A stretch of DNA of 47,685 nt from Soonwooa sp. (GCF_030151385.1 NZ_JASLDS010000024.1:1-47685); one strand, 5' to 3'. Counted from the stretch's first letter, positions 7,190 to 14,718 are shown. A program made the numbers and translations. Notes: generated from the letters alone by a model not told the origin.

Positions 7190-8881
7190 CTATTCTACAC
7201 CAACTGAGTCGTCACCACGACCATCAGCCACCGCATGAATGTTTTTGTTATCGTCAACAAGGATAAGTTCTGTTCTACCAATTTGTTCGCGACGTTCGAT
7301 TTTGTAACCCATTTTCTCCAAAGACTTCACAGTCGACTCAGGGAAATTTTTCTCAACAGCCACCGTTTCTGGCAACCATTGTTGGTGAAATTTAGGCGCA
7401 TTAACCGAGAAATTAGCATTTAATCCAAAATCTACAACATCCACAATCGCTTGGAAAACCGAGGTCGGAATCGTTGTTCCACCAGGTGTACCAACAACCA
7501 TTTTTACTTTATTATCTTTCATCAAAATAGTTGGCGCCATCGACGACAACATTCTTTTTCCCGCTTTAATCGCGTTGGCTTCGCCACCAACAGCACCATA
7601 CATATTTGGGACTCCTGGCTTGATAGAGAAGTCATCCATTTCGTTATTTAACAAAAATCCCGCACCCGAAACGACTGTTTTACTACCATAAAATCCATTA
7701 AGCGTCGTCGTCACAGAAACCGCATTTCCTTCTTTATCCAAAATCGAAATATGCGTCGTCTCTGTACTTTCCTTTCCTTGCGGAATAATCTTTCCAACTT
7801 CGCTACTTGGCGTCGCTTGATTAGGATTGTAAGATTTCCAACGATTTTGTAGGTAAGCATCGCTCATCAATTTCGTTGTTTCATCTTTGATAAAATCTGG
7901 ATCGCCCATATATTCTGCACGATCGGCATAGGCACGACGTTCTGCCTCAACCATTGGTTGCACCGTTTCTATCGCATTTTGCTGTGGATTTTTAACATCA
8001 GCATAACTGTACATTTTTAGCATTTGAGCTAACAAAATTCCACCGCTCGATGGCAAAGGCATCGACACAACTTCGTGACCTTTATAGTTAAAAGTCAAAG
8101 GTGTTCTTTCCTTAGTTTTATAATTTTTAAGATCGGCTGCCGTAATAATTCCGTTTCCAAGTTTCATCTCGTTAACAATCATTTTCGCAGTTTCACCTTC
8201 ATAAAATTCTTTTTCGCCGTTTTTCTGGATACGCTTTAATGTTTCCGCCAATTCTTTCTGAACCAAAATATCACCAGCTTTCCAATTTTCTTGTTTTACA
8301 AAAACATTCGCATTTTTATTATGTTTAGAAAATTCTTCCTTGTGTTTGTTAAGTAGTCCCGCTTCTTGTTCTGTAATCGCAAAACCTTTTTCTGCATAAT
8401 CTATAGCAGGCTGAATTAACTTATCAAAACTCAATTTTGCATAAGGCAGCGTGGCAAACATTCCCGAAATACTTCCTGGTATACCAACAGCCAATCTTCC
8501 ATTCTGCGACAAATCGGTATTTGCATTTCCTTTTTTATCCCAATACATATTAAAAGTAGACTTTGCTGGCGCGGTTTCGCGGTAATCCAAGGCGATTTTT
8601 TTTCCATTGTTAGTCGTCGCCACCAAAAATCCGCCACCACCAATGTTACCAGCTTGTGGATAGACTACAGCCAAAGCTAATTGTGTCGCAATAATAGCGT
8701 CAAAAGCATTTCCGCCTGCTTTTAAAATTTTAGAACCTGCTTCACTAGCCAAAGGATGTGCAGAAACAACCACTCCTTTTTGCTTGACTTTTACTTCTTT
8801 TACAATATTAATATCAGTGTACTGCGCAGAAATATTACCAAAAGACAAAACTGCGGCTAGAGCAATTAGTTTAATTTTCAT
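7190..8881 (-). CDS. ggt: Gamma-glutamyltransferase (glutathione hydrolase)
   Basis: 563-residue periplasmic Ntn-hydrolase that cleaves or transfers the gamma-glutamyl group of glutathione and related peptides. The autocatalytic Thr is in ESTETTHISILDKEGNAVS; further family signatures are GNIGGGGFLVA near the N terminus, PLPSSGGILLAQML, and the oxyanion segment MVVGTPGGTTIPT. ATG 8881 starts a normal signal peptide (MKIKLIALAAVLSFGNISAQ); an in-frame ATG at 8959 would add 26 residues ahead of it and is unlikely. Full length for the family. Confidence 0.95.
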   Translation of the reverse strand: MKIKLIALAAVLSFGNISAQYTDINIVKEVKVKQKGVVVSAHPLASEAGSKILKAGGNAFDAIIATQLALAVVYPQAGNIGGGGFLVATTNNGKKIALDYRETAPAKSTFNMYWDKKGNANTDLSQNGRLAVGIPGSISGMFATLPYAKLSFDKLIQPAIDYAEKGFAITEQEAGLLNKHKEEFSKHNKNANVFVKQENWKAGDILVQKELAETLKRIQKNGEKEFYEGETAKMIVNEMKLGNGIITAADLKNYKTKERTPLTFNYKGHEVVSMPLPSSGGILLAQMLKMYSYADVKNPQQNAIETVQPMVEAERRAYADRAEYMGDPDFIKDETTKLMSDAYLQNRWKSYNPNQATPSSEVGKIIPQGKESTETTHISILDKEGNAVSVTTTLNGFYGSKTVVSGAGFLLNNEMDDFSIKPGVPNMYGAVGGEANAIKAGKRMLSSMAPTILMKDNKVKMVVGTPGGTTIPTSVFQAIVDVVDFGLNANFSVNAPKFHQQWLPETVAVEKNFPESTVKSLEKMGYKIERREQIGRTELILVDDNKNIHAVADGRGDDSVGVE

Positions 8882-9313
8882 AGAATTATTTAATAGAATG
8901 ACAAAGTTAAATATTAATATTCTAGAAAGTCCAAATTCATGAGAAAGATTATTGATCATAAAAAATTCGAAATAGCACCAAACTAAGCTTTACTATCTTT
9001 TAATAAATTTTTAATTATTTTTACAACATTCTCATACAATTTGCAAAATTTTTATTTATATTTATAAAACCGAAGCCAAACAACGTACCGATTCTAAAAA
9101 CACTATTAATTCTATGTTTTTCTTCATTTTTAAAACAAAAAAGCATGAATATTTTTTAGGAATTTGTAAAAAATCAACTTCATAAGTCATAAAAATGTAA
9201 AAACTTCTTAACTTAAATAGTTCTTTATGGACAAACTCGACTACGGTAAAAACGCAGATTAACCAAAAAATCTTGAAATTAAACTAATCAACAACCGACT
9301 TCAGTCGGTTTTT
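8882..9313. other. Intergenic region with an orphan plus-strand transcript candidate
   Basis: This 430-bp AT-rich region lies between ggt (leftward, starting at 8881) and the pentapeptide gene (leftward, ending at 9314). No family-recognisable gene is present. A plus-strand intrinsic terminator at 9293-9315 has no annotated gene upstream of it on that strand, which suggests a small RNA or a very short gene; a 12-codon frame (9227-9262, MDKLDYGKNAD) precedes it. Confidence 0.5.
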
Positions 9314-9315
9314 TT
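9227..9315 (+). ncRNA. Putative small transcript with 11-residue reading frame
   Basis: An ATG at 9227 opens MDKLDYGKNAD and stops at 9262; about 30 bp later a perfect hairpin with a T-run closes the region. No gene on the plus strand otherwise uses this terminator. It could be a small regulatory RNA, a microprotein or a 3' fragment left by rearrangement. No promoter box of good quality was seen, so the 5' end is a guess. Confidence 0.3.
9293..9315 (+). terminator. Intrinsic terminator overlapping a convergent stop codon
   Basis: AACCGACT (9293-9300) pairs with AGTCGGTT (9303-9310) and is followed by TTTTT. The T-run works on the plus strand only. Its last bases overlap the stop codon of the leftward pentapeptide gene. 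Confidence 0.7.
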
Positions 9316-9874
9316 AGTCAATCACAATATCAAATACATCCAACAAACCTGAAATATTCTCTTTAGAAAATTTGGATTTTTTAATAGAATTATCAATTGG
9401 ACTAATAGAAAATCCTGACGCAGAACGAAAATCCGAAGCTTCCAAAATACTTCTCTCAAAATGAGCATGATCAAAACGGCAATCTGTCAAAATAAGTTTT
9501 GAAAGATTAGCTTCTGCAAATTCGCACTCTTGGAAATCGACATTTTTAAACTTTGACTTTCGCAAATCGACTTGATAAAAAGAGGAATGATTGAGTACCG
9601 AATGCTTCACATCTATCGAAAATCCAAAATCATTACAATCTTCAAAATGAAGTCCTAACATTTTGCAATCAATAAATTCTACATCACGAAAAGCTGTGTC
9701 GCCCAACTTCGCAAGACTCAAATTACAATTGACAAAACGACTTTCGGAAAACTTGAAGCCCGAAAAATTAAAATCCGAGAAATCACAATTATCGAAAACA
9801 CATTGGTCAAAATCGCCTTTATCTATTTCGGAAAAGTTGCTTGCATTAAATTGTTGGTCGTAAAAGGATTTCAT
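9314..9874 (-). CDS. Pentapeptide-repeat protein
   Basis: 186 residues made almost wholly of pentapeptide repeats in the A/C-(D/N)-(L/F)-x-x register, for example FDQCVFDNCDFSDFNFSGF, KFKNVDFQECEFAEANLSKL and CRFDHAHFERSILEASDF. Such proteins fold as right-handed quadrilateral beta helices; Qnr and McbG members bind DNA gyrase. Length is somewhat below Qnr, and the hinge glycine and loops typical of Qnr are not obvious, so a resistance role is not claimed. ATG 9874 is preferred over a TTG at 9880. No signal peptide, so probably cytoplasmic. Confidence 0.85.
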   Translation of the reverse strand: MKSFYDQQFNASNFSEIDKGDFDQCVFDNCDFSDFNFSGFKFSESRFVNCNLSLAKLGDTAFRDVEFIDCKMLGLHFEDCNDFGFSIDVKHSVLNHSSFYQVDLRKSKFKNVDFQECEFAEANLSKLILTDCRFDHAHFERSILEASDFRSASGFSISPIDNSIKKSKFSKENISGLLDVFDIVID

Positions 9875-9972
9875 AATCAAGTATTAAAAAAATGGTTTAA
9901 AAAGAAAAATGATTTTCGTTCTTAAATTAGGGACGATATTAAAAAACAGGTAAATTTACAGAATCGATTTTG

Positions 9973-11301
9973 ATGACGAAAAGCGCTTTAATGAAAATCT
10001 CGAAAAAAGTTTTAATAATCTCTTATTACTGGCCTCCAGCAGGCGGTCCAGGTGTACAACGTTGGCTAAAATTTGCAAAATATCTTCCTGACTTTGGTTG
10101 GGAACCGATTATCTACACACCAGAAAATCCGAGTTATCCGATTGTCGACGAAACGCTTTTGCAGGAAGTTCCTGCAAACTTAGAGATTGTAAGAACCAAA
10201 ATTTGGGAGCCTTATCAATTAGCAGAGAAATTTAGTAAAGGCAACAAAAAGTACAAAGCAGGACAATTTGATGTTGGTAAAAATCAATCTTTGATGTCGA
10301 AACTATCGATTTTTGTGCGAGGCAATTTTTTTATTCCTGACGCACGAAAGTTTTGGGTAAAACCATCCATCGCGTTTCTGAAAAAATATCTCCAAGAAAA
10401 CAACATCGATGTTATTGTAACAACTGGTCCACCGCATTCTTTGCACCTTATTGGACTGGGATTAAAAAAAGAAATCCCGCATCTAAAATGGATTGCTGAC
10501 TTCCGTGATCCGTGGACAGAAATCTCCTATTACAAACATCTGAAGCTTACAAAATCGTCTGACCAAAAACATCGCAATCTCGAAAAATTGGTTTTTAAAA
10601 CAGCCGATTTGACTTTAGCAACAAGTTATAGCGATGCCGAAAATTTCAAAAAGATGGGCGCTAATTCGGTTTGTATTACAAACGGTTTTGACACGAGTAG
10701 TTTTGTACAAGATGATAAATCTAAAAGCAACAAAGAAAAATTCAGTTTGAGTTATGTTGGTGTTTTGGAACAATTGCGAAATCCAGAAAATCTTTGGAAA
10801 GCCATCAACGAACTTTTGGCAGAACATCAAGATTTTGAACAAGATTTCGAAATGAAATTTGTTGGTCGTCTCGATGATAAAATTCTTGAAAATCTAAAGA
10901 CTTCAAAAATTGGAAAACATTTGCAAATCCTCGGTTATCTTGCGCACGGCGAGTCTTATCAGGAAATGCAAAATTCGGATTTGTTGTTAATTACCAACTT
11001 TCCAAACGAAAGCTCAAAAGGTATTATTCCCGGGAAATTATTCGAGTATCTGTCGACAGAAAAACCAATTCTGTCTTTTGGACCAAGTGATGCTGATGTT
11101 TCAAAAATATTAGAGGAAACAAAGGCTGGAAAACATTTTGATTATTCGGAAATTGAAAGTTTGAAATCTTATATTTTACAAGTTTATCAGCATTGGAAAT
11201 CTGGAAATAGCAATTCTGAAAATGCCAACATTGAGGCTTTTTCGCGAAGAAATCTCACAAAAGATTTGGCTAGCAAACTGGATATTTTGATAACCGAATA
11301 A
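9973..11301 (+). CDS. Glycosyltransferase family 4-type protein
   Basis: About 442 residues with the two-domain GT-B layout. The start region ISYYWPPAGGPGVQRWLKF is characteristic of Bacteroidetes glycosyltransferases acting on surface or capsule sugars. The C-terminal half carries the nucleotide-sugar binding region: FSLSYVGVLEQLRNPENLW, FVGRLDD and the SKGIIPGKLFEYLSTEKPIL segment with the conserved glutamate of GT4 enzymes. The start could be 9973 (MTKSALMKISKK) or the internal ATG at 9991 (MKISKKVLIISYYW), which matches relatives better. It stands alone, not in a polysaccharide cluster, so the acceptor is unknown. Confidence 0.87.
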   Translation: MTKSALMKISKKVLIISYYWPPAGGPGVQRWLKFAKYLPDFGWEPIIYTPENPSYPIVDETLLQEVPANLEIVRTKIWEPYQLAEKFSKGNKKYKAGQFDVGKNQSLMSKLSIFVRGNFFIPDARKFWVKPSIAFLKKYLQENNIDVIVTTGPPHSLHLIGLGLKKEIPHLKWIADFRDPWTEISYYKHLKLTKSSDQKHRNLEKLVFKTADLTLATSYSDAENFKKMGANSVCITNGFDTSSFVQDDKSKSNKEKFSLSYVGVLEQLRNPENLWKAINELLAEHQDFEQDFEMKFVGRLDDKILENLKTSKIGKHLQILGYLAHGESYQEMQNSDLLLITNFPNESSKGIIPGKLFEYLSTEKPILSFGPSDADVSKILEETKAGKHFDYSEIESLKSYILQVYQHWKSGNSNSENANIEAFSRRNLTKDLASKLDILITE

Positions 11302-11366
11302 TTCCAATTTTTTAGCTTTCAAAATATAAAATTCTGTTTTAGAAATTTTCTAATTATCCCCCATCT

Positions 11367-11527
11367 GCGTGAGGGCGAAGCGCATTGTTGGAGCTCGTGA
11401 TGTGAGGCGACGGAGCGTAGCGGAGCCGTCCGAGCATCACAGCGACTGCGCGCAGACCGACCTGAAGCGCGAACGCGGGCGACGCGGAGCGTCGAACCAA
11501 GTGAGCGCAAATGGGCACGCCAAAATT
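11367..11527 (+). repeat. GC-rich structured repeat element, copy 2 (element B)
   Basis: Second copy of the element at 3046-3210, in the opposite orientation. The 32-nt block at 11367-11398 is identical to copy 1; the block at 11438-11462 differs at one base over its core; the end block GGGCACGCC lies at 11513-11521. The segment between blocks one and two (11399-11435) can pair GTGATG with CATCAC and, inside, GACGG with CCGTC. It does not share that sequence with copy 1. The second interval has a small GACGC/GCGTC hairpin. Short arginine-rich frames through it are not regarded as genes. Confidence 0.85.
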
Positions 11528-11559
11528 TAACTTTTTATTATGAATCAGCATATGTTTTT

Positions 11560-11575
11560 TGGCACGTTATTTCCT
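11560..11575 (+). promoter_or_regulatory. Sigma54-like promoter upstream of the YtxH-like gene
   Basis: TTGGCACG with GG at 11561-11562 is followed after ten bases by TTCCT, close to the RpoN consensus TGGCACG-N4-TTGC except CC in place of GC at -12. The predicted start would lie near 11585, leaving a leader of roughly 37 nt. No upstream activator site was identified. Confidence 0.45.
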
Positions 11576-11621
11576 AGTATTGATACAAAATCAAATTGTT
11601 AATAATTAAAAAAAATAAATT

Positions 11622-11858
11622 ATGGGATCTACAAAAAATGGCCTATTGGCATTGTTAGGAATCGGAGCTTTAGCATATTGGAAATACAAAAATTCTACTC
11701 CAGAAGAGCAACAAGCAGTGAAAGACAAATTCAATACTGCGAAAGATAATTTAACGAAATTCGGGAACGATTTGAAGTCGAAAGCAAACGAAGCCTTGGA
11801 TCAGGTACAAAACAAAGCGGGAGAATTGAAGCAAGACGTTGAAAACGCTGCTCAATAA
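11622..11858 (+). CDS. YtxH-like small stress/envelope protein
   Basis: 78 residues: a short N-terminal hydrophobic helix (LLALLGIGALAYW, about residues 8-20) followed by a charged amphipathic helix rich in K, D, N and A, with repeating Kxxxxx spacing (VKDKFNTAKDNLTKFGNDLKS). This matches the YtxH-type or CsbD-neighbour class of small stress proteins. No enzymatic motif. It is a single-gene unit bounded by a sigma54-like promoter and a strong terminator, consistent with stress-regulated expression. Confidence 0.7.
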   Translation: MGSTKNGLLALLGIGALAYWKYKNSTPEEQQAVKDKFNTAKDNLTKFGNDLKSKANEALDQVQNKAGELKQDVENAAQ

Positions 11859-11878
11859 TTTTCTTTCAAAAAAGATAG

Positions 11879-11905
11879 AAAAAGACGGCTTTGCCGTCTT
11901 TTTTT
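11879..11905 (+). terminator. Intrinsic terminator
   Basis: AAAAAGACGGC (11879-11889) pairs with GCCGTCTTTTT (11893-11903) around a TTT loop and runs into further T residues. The end overlaps the stop codon of the leftward parE gene at 11904, so both convergent genes may use it. Confidence 0.85.
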
Positions 11906-12233
11906 ATTTAACGTAAATTCGAGATAAGGAGATTAATGCCTTTTTGAGTGATCTTTGAAGAAAATCAGCGCCAAGAATTCTTTCTACTTCAATTTCTGTT
12001 TGACTTAAAATTCTGTAGAAAATTATATGCTTGTTTGCTAAAAACCCATAAAATTCCTTATCAACTTCTGTATAATTTTTTCCAATATTTGGATTTTCAG
12101 CGAGAAGTTGACAAAAATCTATCAAATCTTCATAGTATTTATCTGCTTGATTTTCTGACCAGAATTCAAATGTGTATTCATAAATTTTGGAAAGATCTTC
12201 AACAGCTTTATTTGTCAATAAATAATTAGCCAT
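11904..12233 (-). CDS. parE: ParE/RelE-superfamily toxin
   Basis: 109 residues. The ParE fold is recognisable from MANYLLTNKAVEDLSKIYEYTFEFWSENQA (beta1-alpha1), the segment NPNIGKNYTEVDKEFYGFLANKHIIFYRI with conserved aromatic and basic residues, and a C-terminal VERILGADFL strand. ParE toxins poison DNA gyrase; whether this one does is not shown. The frame overlaps the end of the upstream antitoxin gene by 8 bp, typical of translational coupling. It is at the edge of the accessory block and converges with the YtxH-like gene. Confidence 0.88.
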   Translation of the reverse strand: MANYLLTNKAVEDLSKIYEYTFEFWSENQADKYYEDLIDFCQLLAENPNIGKNYTEVDKEFYGFLANKHIIFYRILSQTEIEVERILGADFLQRSLKKALISLSRIYVK

Positions 12234-12477
12234 TATTTTTCATCTTGGCTTTTAAAGACTCTAAATGTTTTTTAGGATCGAAATCTACTGCAATTCCACT
12301 ATCAATTCCCTCTTGAATTGCATTTTTCAAAATTTGAACTTTATTTTCCTCTTCTTCCAAAAGTCTTAAACCAGCTCTAATTACTTCGCTTGCGTTTTTA
12401 TATCTTCCTTGAGAAACTTTACTATCAACAAAATCTTCAAAATAATTTCCCAAAGAAACAGATGTATTTCGTCCCAT
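12226..12477 (-). CDS. parD: ParD-family antitoxin
   Basis: 83 residues with an N-terminal ribbon-helix-helix (TSVSLGNYFEDFVDSKV, then GRYKNASEVIRAGLRLLEEEE), the hallmark of CC2985-type ParD antitoxins, and a C-terminal toxin-binding tail. It binds the ParE partner encoded downstream and normally represses its own promoter. A palindrome at 12510-12526, 33 bases upstream of the ATG, is a good operator candidate. Repeat R0 of the cassette-like array lies just upstream. Confidence 0.9.
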   Translation of the reverse strand: MGRNTSVSLGNYFEDFVDSKVSQGRYKNASEVIRAGLRLLEEEENKVQILKNAIQEGIDSGIAVDFDPKKHLESLKAKMKNNG

Positions 12478-12509
12478 TTTATTTAACTACTTAAATTTCT
12501 AATTCGAAG

Positions 12510-12526
12510 TTACCAAATATTGGTAA
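12510..12526 (-). promoter_or_regulatory. Candidate ParD operator palindrome
   Basis: TTACCAA and TTGGTAA form a perfect inverted repeat around ATA. It sits 33-49 bases upstream of the parD ATG, where an autoregulatory ribbon-helix-helix protein would bind. The role is inferred from position. Confidence 0.55.
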
Positions 12527-12550
12527 TTTAAACAAATTTTTCTATTGGAA

Positions 12551-12733
12551 ACTGTGCTTACAAAATTACGCTCAACGAAAAAAGTATTGGCGAATTCGAA
12601 GAATCGAAGAAACCGATTGTGGTCTTGAAAAAATTTTAGCTTAAGAACAACCAAACTGAGCCGATACTTATTTGACTTCGTCGAAACATTTCGTTAAGTT
12701 CTGCCAGTACAATGTTAGCGGAAGTGTTTTTTT
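12551..12733. repeat. Cassette-array repeat R0 (shortened copy)
   Basis: Shares with R1-R3 the left block (AAAAAGTATTGGCGAATTCG at 12579-12598) and the right block (ACTTCGTCGAAACATTTCG, then GTTAAGT, then CAATGTTAGCGG ending at 12721). The central ~110 bp found in the other copies is missing or replaced. Right-hand words ATTTGAC (12670-12676) and GTTAAGT (12693-12699) bracket an imperfect hairpin. Confidence 0.85.
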
Positions 12734-12773
12734 TAAATTTATTTATTTTAAAAATGTAATTGAATTCTTATCT

Positions 12774-13217
12774 TTAATTTTTTGCCTTTTTAGATAACTT
12801 TAGATTTTCTATATCTGTCATTCCTTCAAATTGATCATAACTCGTCCAAACATTTGGTCCAACACCTTTTATACTAATTAAGATAGTGTTTTTATTTTTT
12901 ATGATAATTTTTATTTTTCCATAAACAAAGTCACACTTTTCACAGTACGATAAAGTTGCTTTATCAACATTAAGTAAAATTTCTCCTCTTTTGCTTTCAG
13001 AAACCGAAGCTTCTAAAACAGTAAATTTTGCATTTTGAAAATTCGTAAATGTAATTAATGGAAGTTTCGATTCATTTTCAAGAATATTTACGATAATATT
13101 TTGTCCTTCAGCAGAACCTTCCCAATTTCCCTTTAAGCATTTTAATTCGTTAAACGATTGCTGCGAAAAAATAAAATATGGAAGTAAAGCAAATAATAAA
13201 AAAGTAATTTTTCTCAT
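12774..13217 (-). CDS. Small secreted protein of unknown function
   Basis: 147 residues with a signal peptide (MRKITFLLFALLPYFIFS, then Q). The mature part has a LKGNWEGSAEG segment near its start, reminiscent of Bacteroidetes proteins with a lipocalin-like first strand, and two cysteines in CEKCDF. No family is assigned with confidence. It is the only gene between repeats R0 and R1 and is read in the same direction as its neighbours, behaving as one cassette of the array. Confidence 0.6.
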   Translation of the reverse strand: MRKITFLLFALLPYFIFSQQSFNELKCLKGNWEGSAEGQNIIVNILENESKLPLITFTNFQNAKFTVLEASVSESKRGEILLNVDKATLSYCEKCDFVYGKIKIIIKNKNTILISIKGVGPNVWTSYDQFEGMTDIENLKLSKKAKN

Positions 13218-13269
13218 TTAATTTTTTGTTAAAATGTTACCAATATTCATATTCTAACATGTTGTTTTT

Positions 13270-13562
13270 TAACACTACAGCTACTGGAAAAAGTATTGAA
13301 TCGGCAAAGCCAATTGCGGGCTTAATTTGAACGAATGTTCAAGTTCAGACCAAAATGGAACTGCCGCTCTTTCAGATTGTCTAAATTATGAAAAAAACGA
13401 TATGAAACTGAAAGTTCGCCGACTCTGAAAAAAAAAAACCTAAGTAGGAGACAAAAGCAGTGGCAGATACATATTACAAATCGCTCTATTATAGCAAATA
13501 CTCACATTTAACTACGTCGAAACACTTCGTTAAGTTGTATCAATACAATGTTAGTGGTCGTT
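13270..13562. repeat. Cassette-array repeat R1
   Basis: Full-length copy. Conserved parts are GGAAAAAGTATTG (from 13286), a perfect inverted repeat TTGAAC-GAAT-GTTCAA (13327-13342), TTTCAGA (about 13370) complementary to TCTGAAA (about 13423), the word AAAGTTCGCCGACTCTG, and the right hairpin between ATTTAAC (13506-13512) and GTTAAGT (13529-13535). The right end is CAATGTTAGTGG. The stop codon of the 220-residue lipoprotein gene follows immediately at 13566. Confidence 0.88.
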
Positions 13563-13565
13563 TTT

Positions 13566-14228
13566 TTACTCGTTATATGCTCCCATTTCCTTAAAATAAG
13601 TTTCGGTATCACAATCTGCATTTCCAAACTTTATCATTCCATTCATATTATCCCAATAACAAGTTTTTGATAAATCAGCGTTGTTCAAAACAATTAATCT
13701 ATCATAATCAGGTGCAAAAAAAATATATTTATTTTCGGATTTTATGTTCCAATATAGTCCATTGTCATTATTTGGGTTTTTTGTTCCTTTTCCATATTTT
13801 GAAATCAGCAATTTTTTGATTTCTGCTTTGCTTTTTCCGTCAGATATTACTGCTCTGAAACCAAATATTTTGTTGTCGATATTTTTCTTTTTAAGCTCGT
13901 TCAGATTATTAAGAAGTTGCTTTTTTGTTTTGAAAATCTGTCCTTCCGAATTTGCATTGTGATAATCAACTTTGGAAGAGAGCAAAAAATAAACTTTTTT
14001 AATAGGAACATCTGAAATTGAAAAATTGTTAGCATCTGCATCTCCAACCAAAATCGCAAAAGGATATTCCATACTTTCTGTACCGATAAATTTGTTTGTG
14101 TTTTCGTTTTCGCTAATCAATGTTTCAACAGGTTCATTTAAATTCAATTTTAAAAGGTCTGTTTTTCCTTGTCCGTTGCAAGTTATAAAAAATGGTAAGA
14201 TTGCAAATAGTAATAAAATTTTTTTCAT
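13566..14228 (-). CDS. Lipoprotein of unknown function
   Basis: 220 residues. The N terminus MKKILLLFAILPFFITCNGQ carries a lipobox-like ITCN, predicting a lipidated periplasmic or surface protein. The mature part is soluble, with two cysteines near the C terminus (KTCYWDN and NADCDTE) and a GFRAVISDGKSKAEIKKLL segment. No family is recognised. It lies 3 bp downstream of the MORN-repeat gene, so these two form a two-gene cassette between R1 and R2. Confidence 0.65.
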   Translation of the reverse strand: MKKILLLFAILPFFITCNGQGKTDLLKLNLNEPVETLISENENTNKFIGTESMEYPFAILVGDADANNFSISDVPIKKVYFLLSSKVDYHNANSEGQIFKTKKQLLNNLNELKKKNIDNKIFGFRAVISDGKSKAEIKKLLISKYGKGTKNPNNDNGLYWNIKSENKYIFFAPDYDRLIVLNNADLSKTCYWDNMNGMIKFGNADCDTETYFKEMGAYNE

Positions 14229-14231
14229 AAT

Positions 14232-14705
14232 TTAATAATTTTCTGTTTTTGTGAGTTTTCCATTTTCGTTGTAATATTTCCATTCGCCTGTTTTTTCGCC
14301 ATCTTTATATTTTCCAATCATCCATAATTGTCCGTTTTCGAAGAAACGTTTCCAATTGCCTGCGCGTTTGTTGTTTTCGTATTTTCCAATTTCTTTTAAT
14401 TTTCCGTTTTCGTGATAATATTTCCATTTGCCCATATTATCGTTTTTATAGTGGCCTATAGTCCACAATGTTCCATCAAGAGCGTTATGCTTCCACTTAC
14501 CTGTTTTTTTGCCGTGTTTATATCTACCGATTGCCCAAAAAGTTCCATTGCTATAATAAAGTTTCCATTCACCTGTTTTTTCTCCATTTTTGTCTAAGTG
14601 CCCTTGTCCTGCCAAGTTTCCATTTTCATGATATAGTTTATGCTCATTCTGGGCAAGGGCAAAAAAATGAGCGAAAATTAGGGCGAGTAATAGTAGTTTT
14701 TTCAT
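14232..14705 (-). CDS. Secreted MORN-repeat (YwqK-like) protein
   Basis: 157 residues with a signal peptide (MKKLLLLALIFAHFFALA, then Q) followed by about six MORN_2-type units of ~21 residues, each of the form GK-x-TGEWKYY-x-NG-x-L-x-x-IGKY. These repeats form beta-hairpin solenoids. The family is often labelled YwqK antitoxin-like in databases, but no toxin is visible, so that label is not adopted as function. It leads a two-gene unit with the lipoprotein gene; its start lies 14 bp from the end of repeat R2. Confidence 0.78.
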   Translation of the reverse strand: MKKLLLLALIFAHFFALAQNEHKLYHENGNLAGQGHLDKNGEKTGEWKLYYSNGTFWAIGRYKHGKKTGKWKHNALDGTLWTIGHYKNDNMGKWKYYHENGKLKEIGKYENNKRAGNWKRFFENGQLWMIGKYKDGEKTGEWKYYNENGKLTKTENY

Positions 14706-14718
14706 TATGTATTTTGTT

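Noticed and set aside
9314..9874. Qnr-type quinolone resistance gene
   Set aside because: Pentapeptide repeats alone do not establish gyrase protection, and Qnr-specific loops were not recognised.
11319..11551. Two overlapping 63-65 residue frames on the minus strand
   Set aside because: They run through element B copy 2; composition is biased and neither shows a domain.
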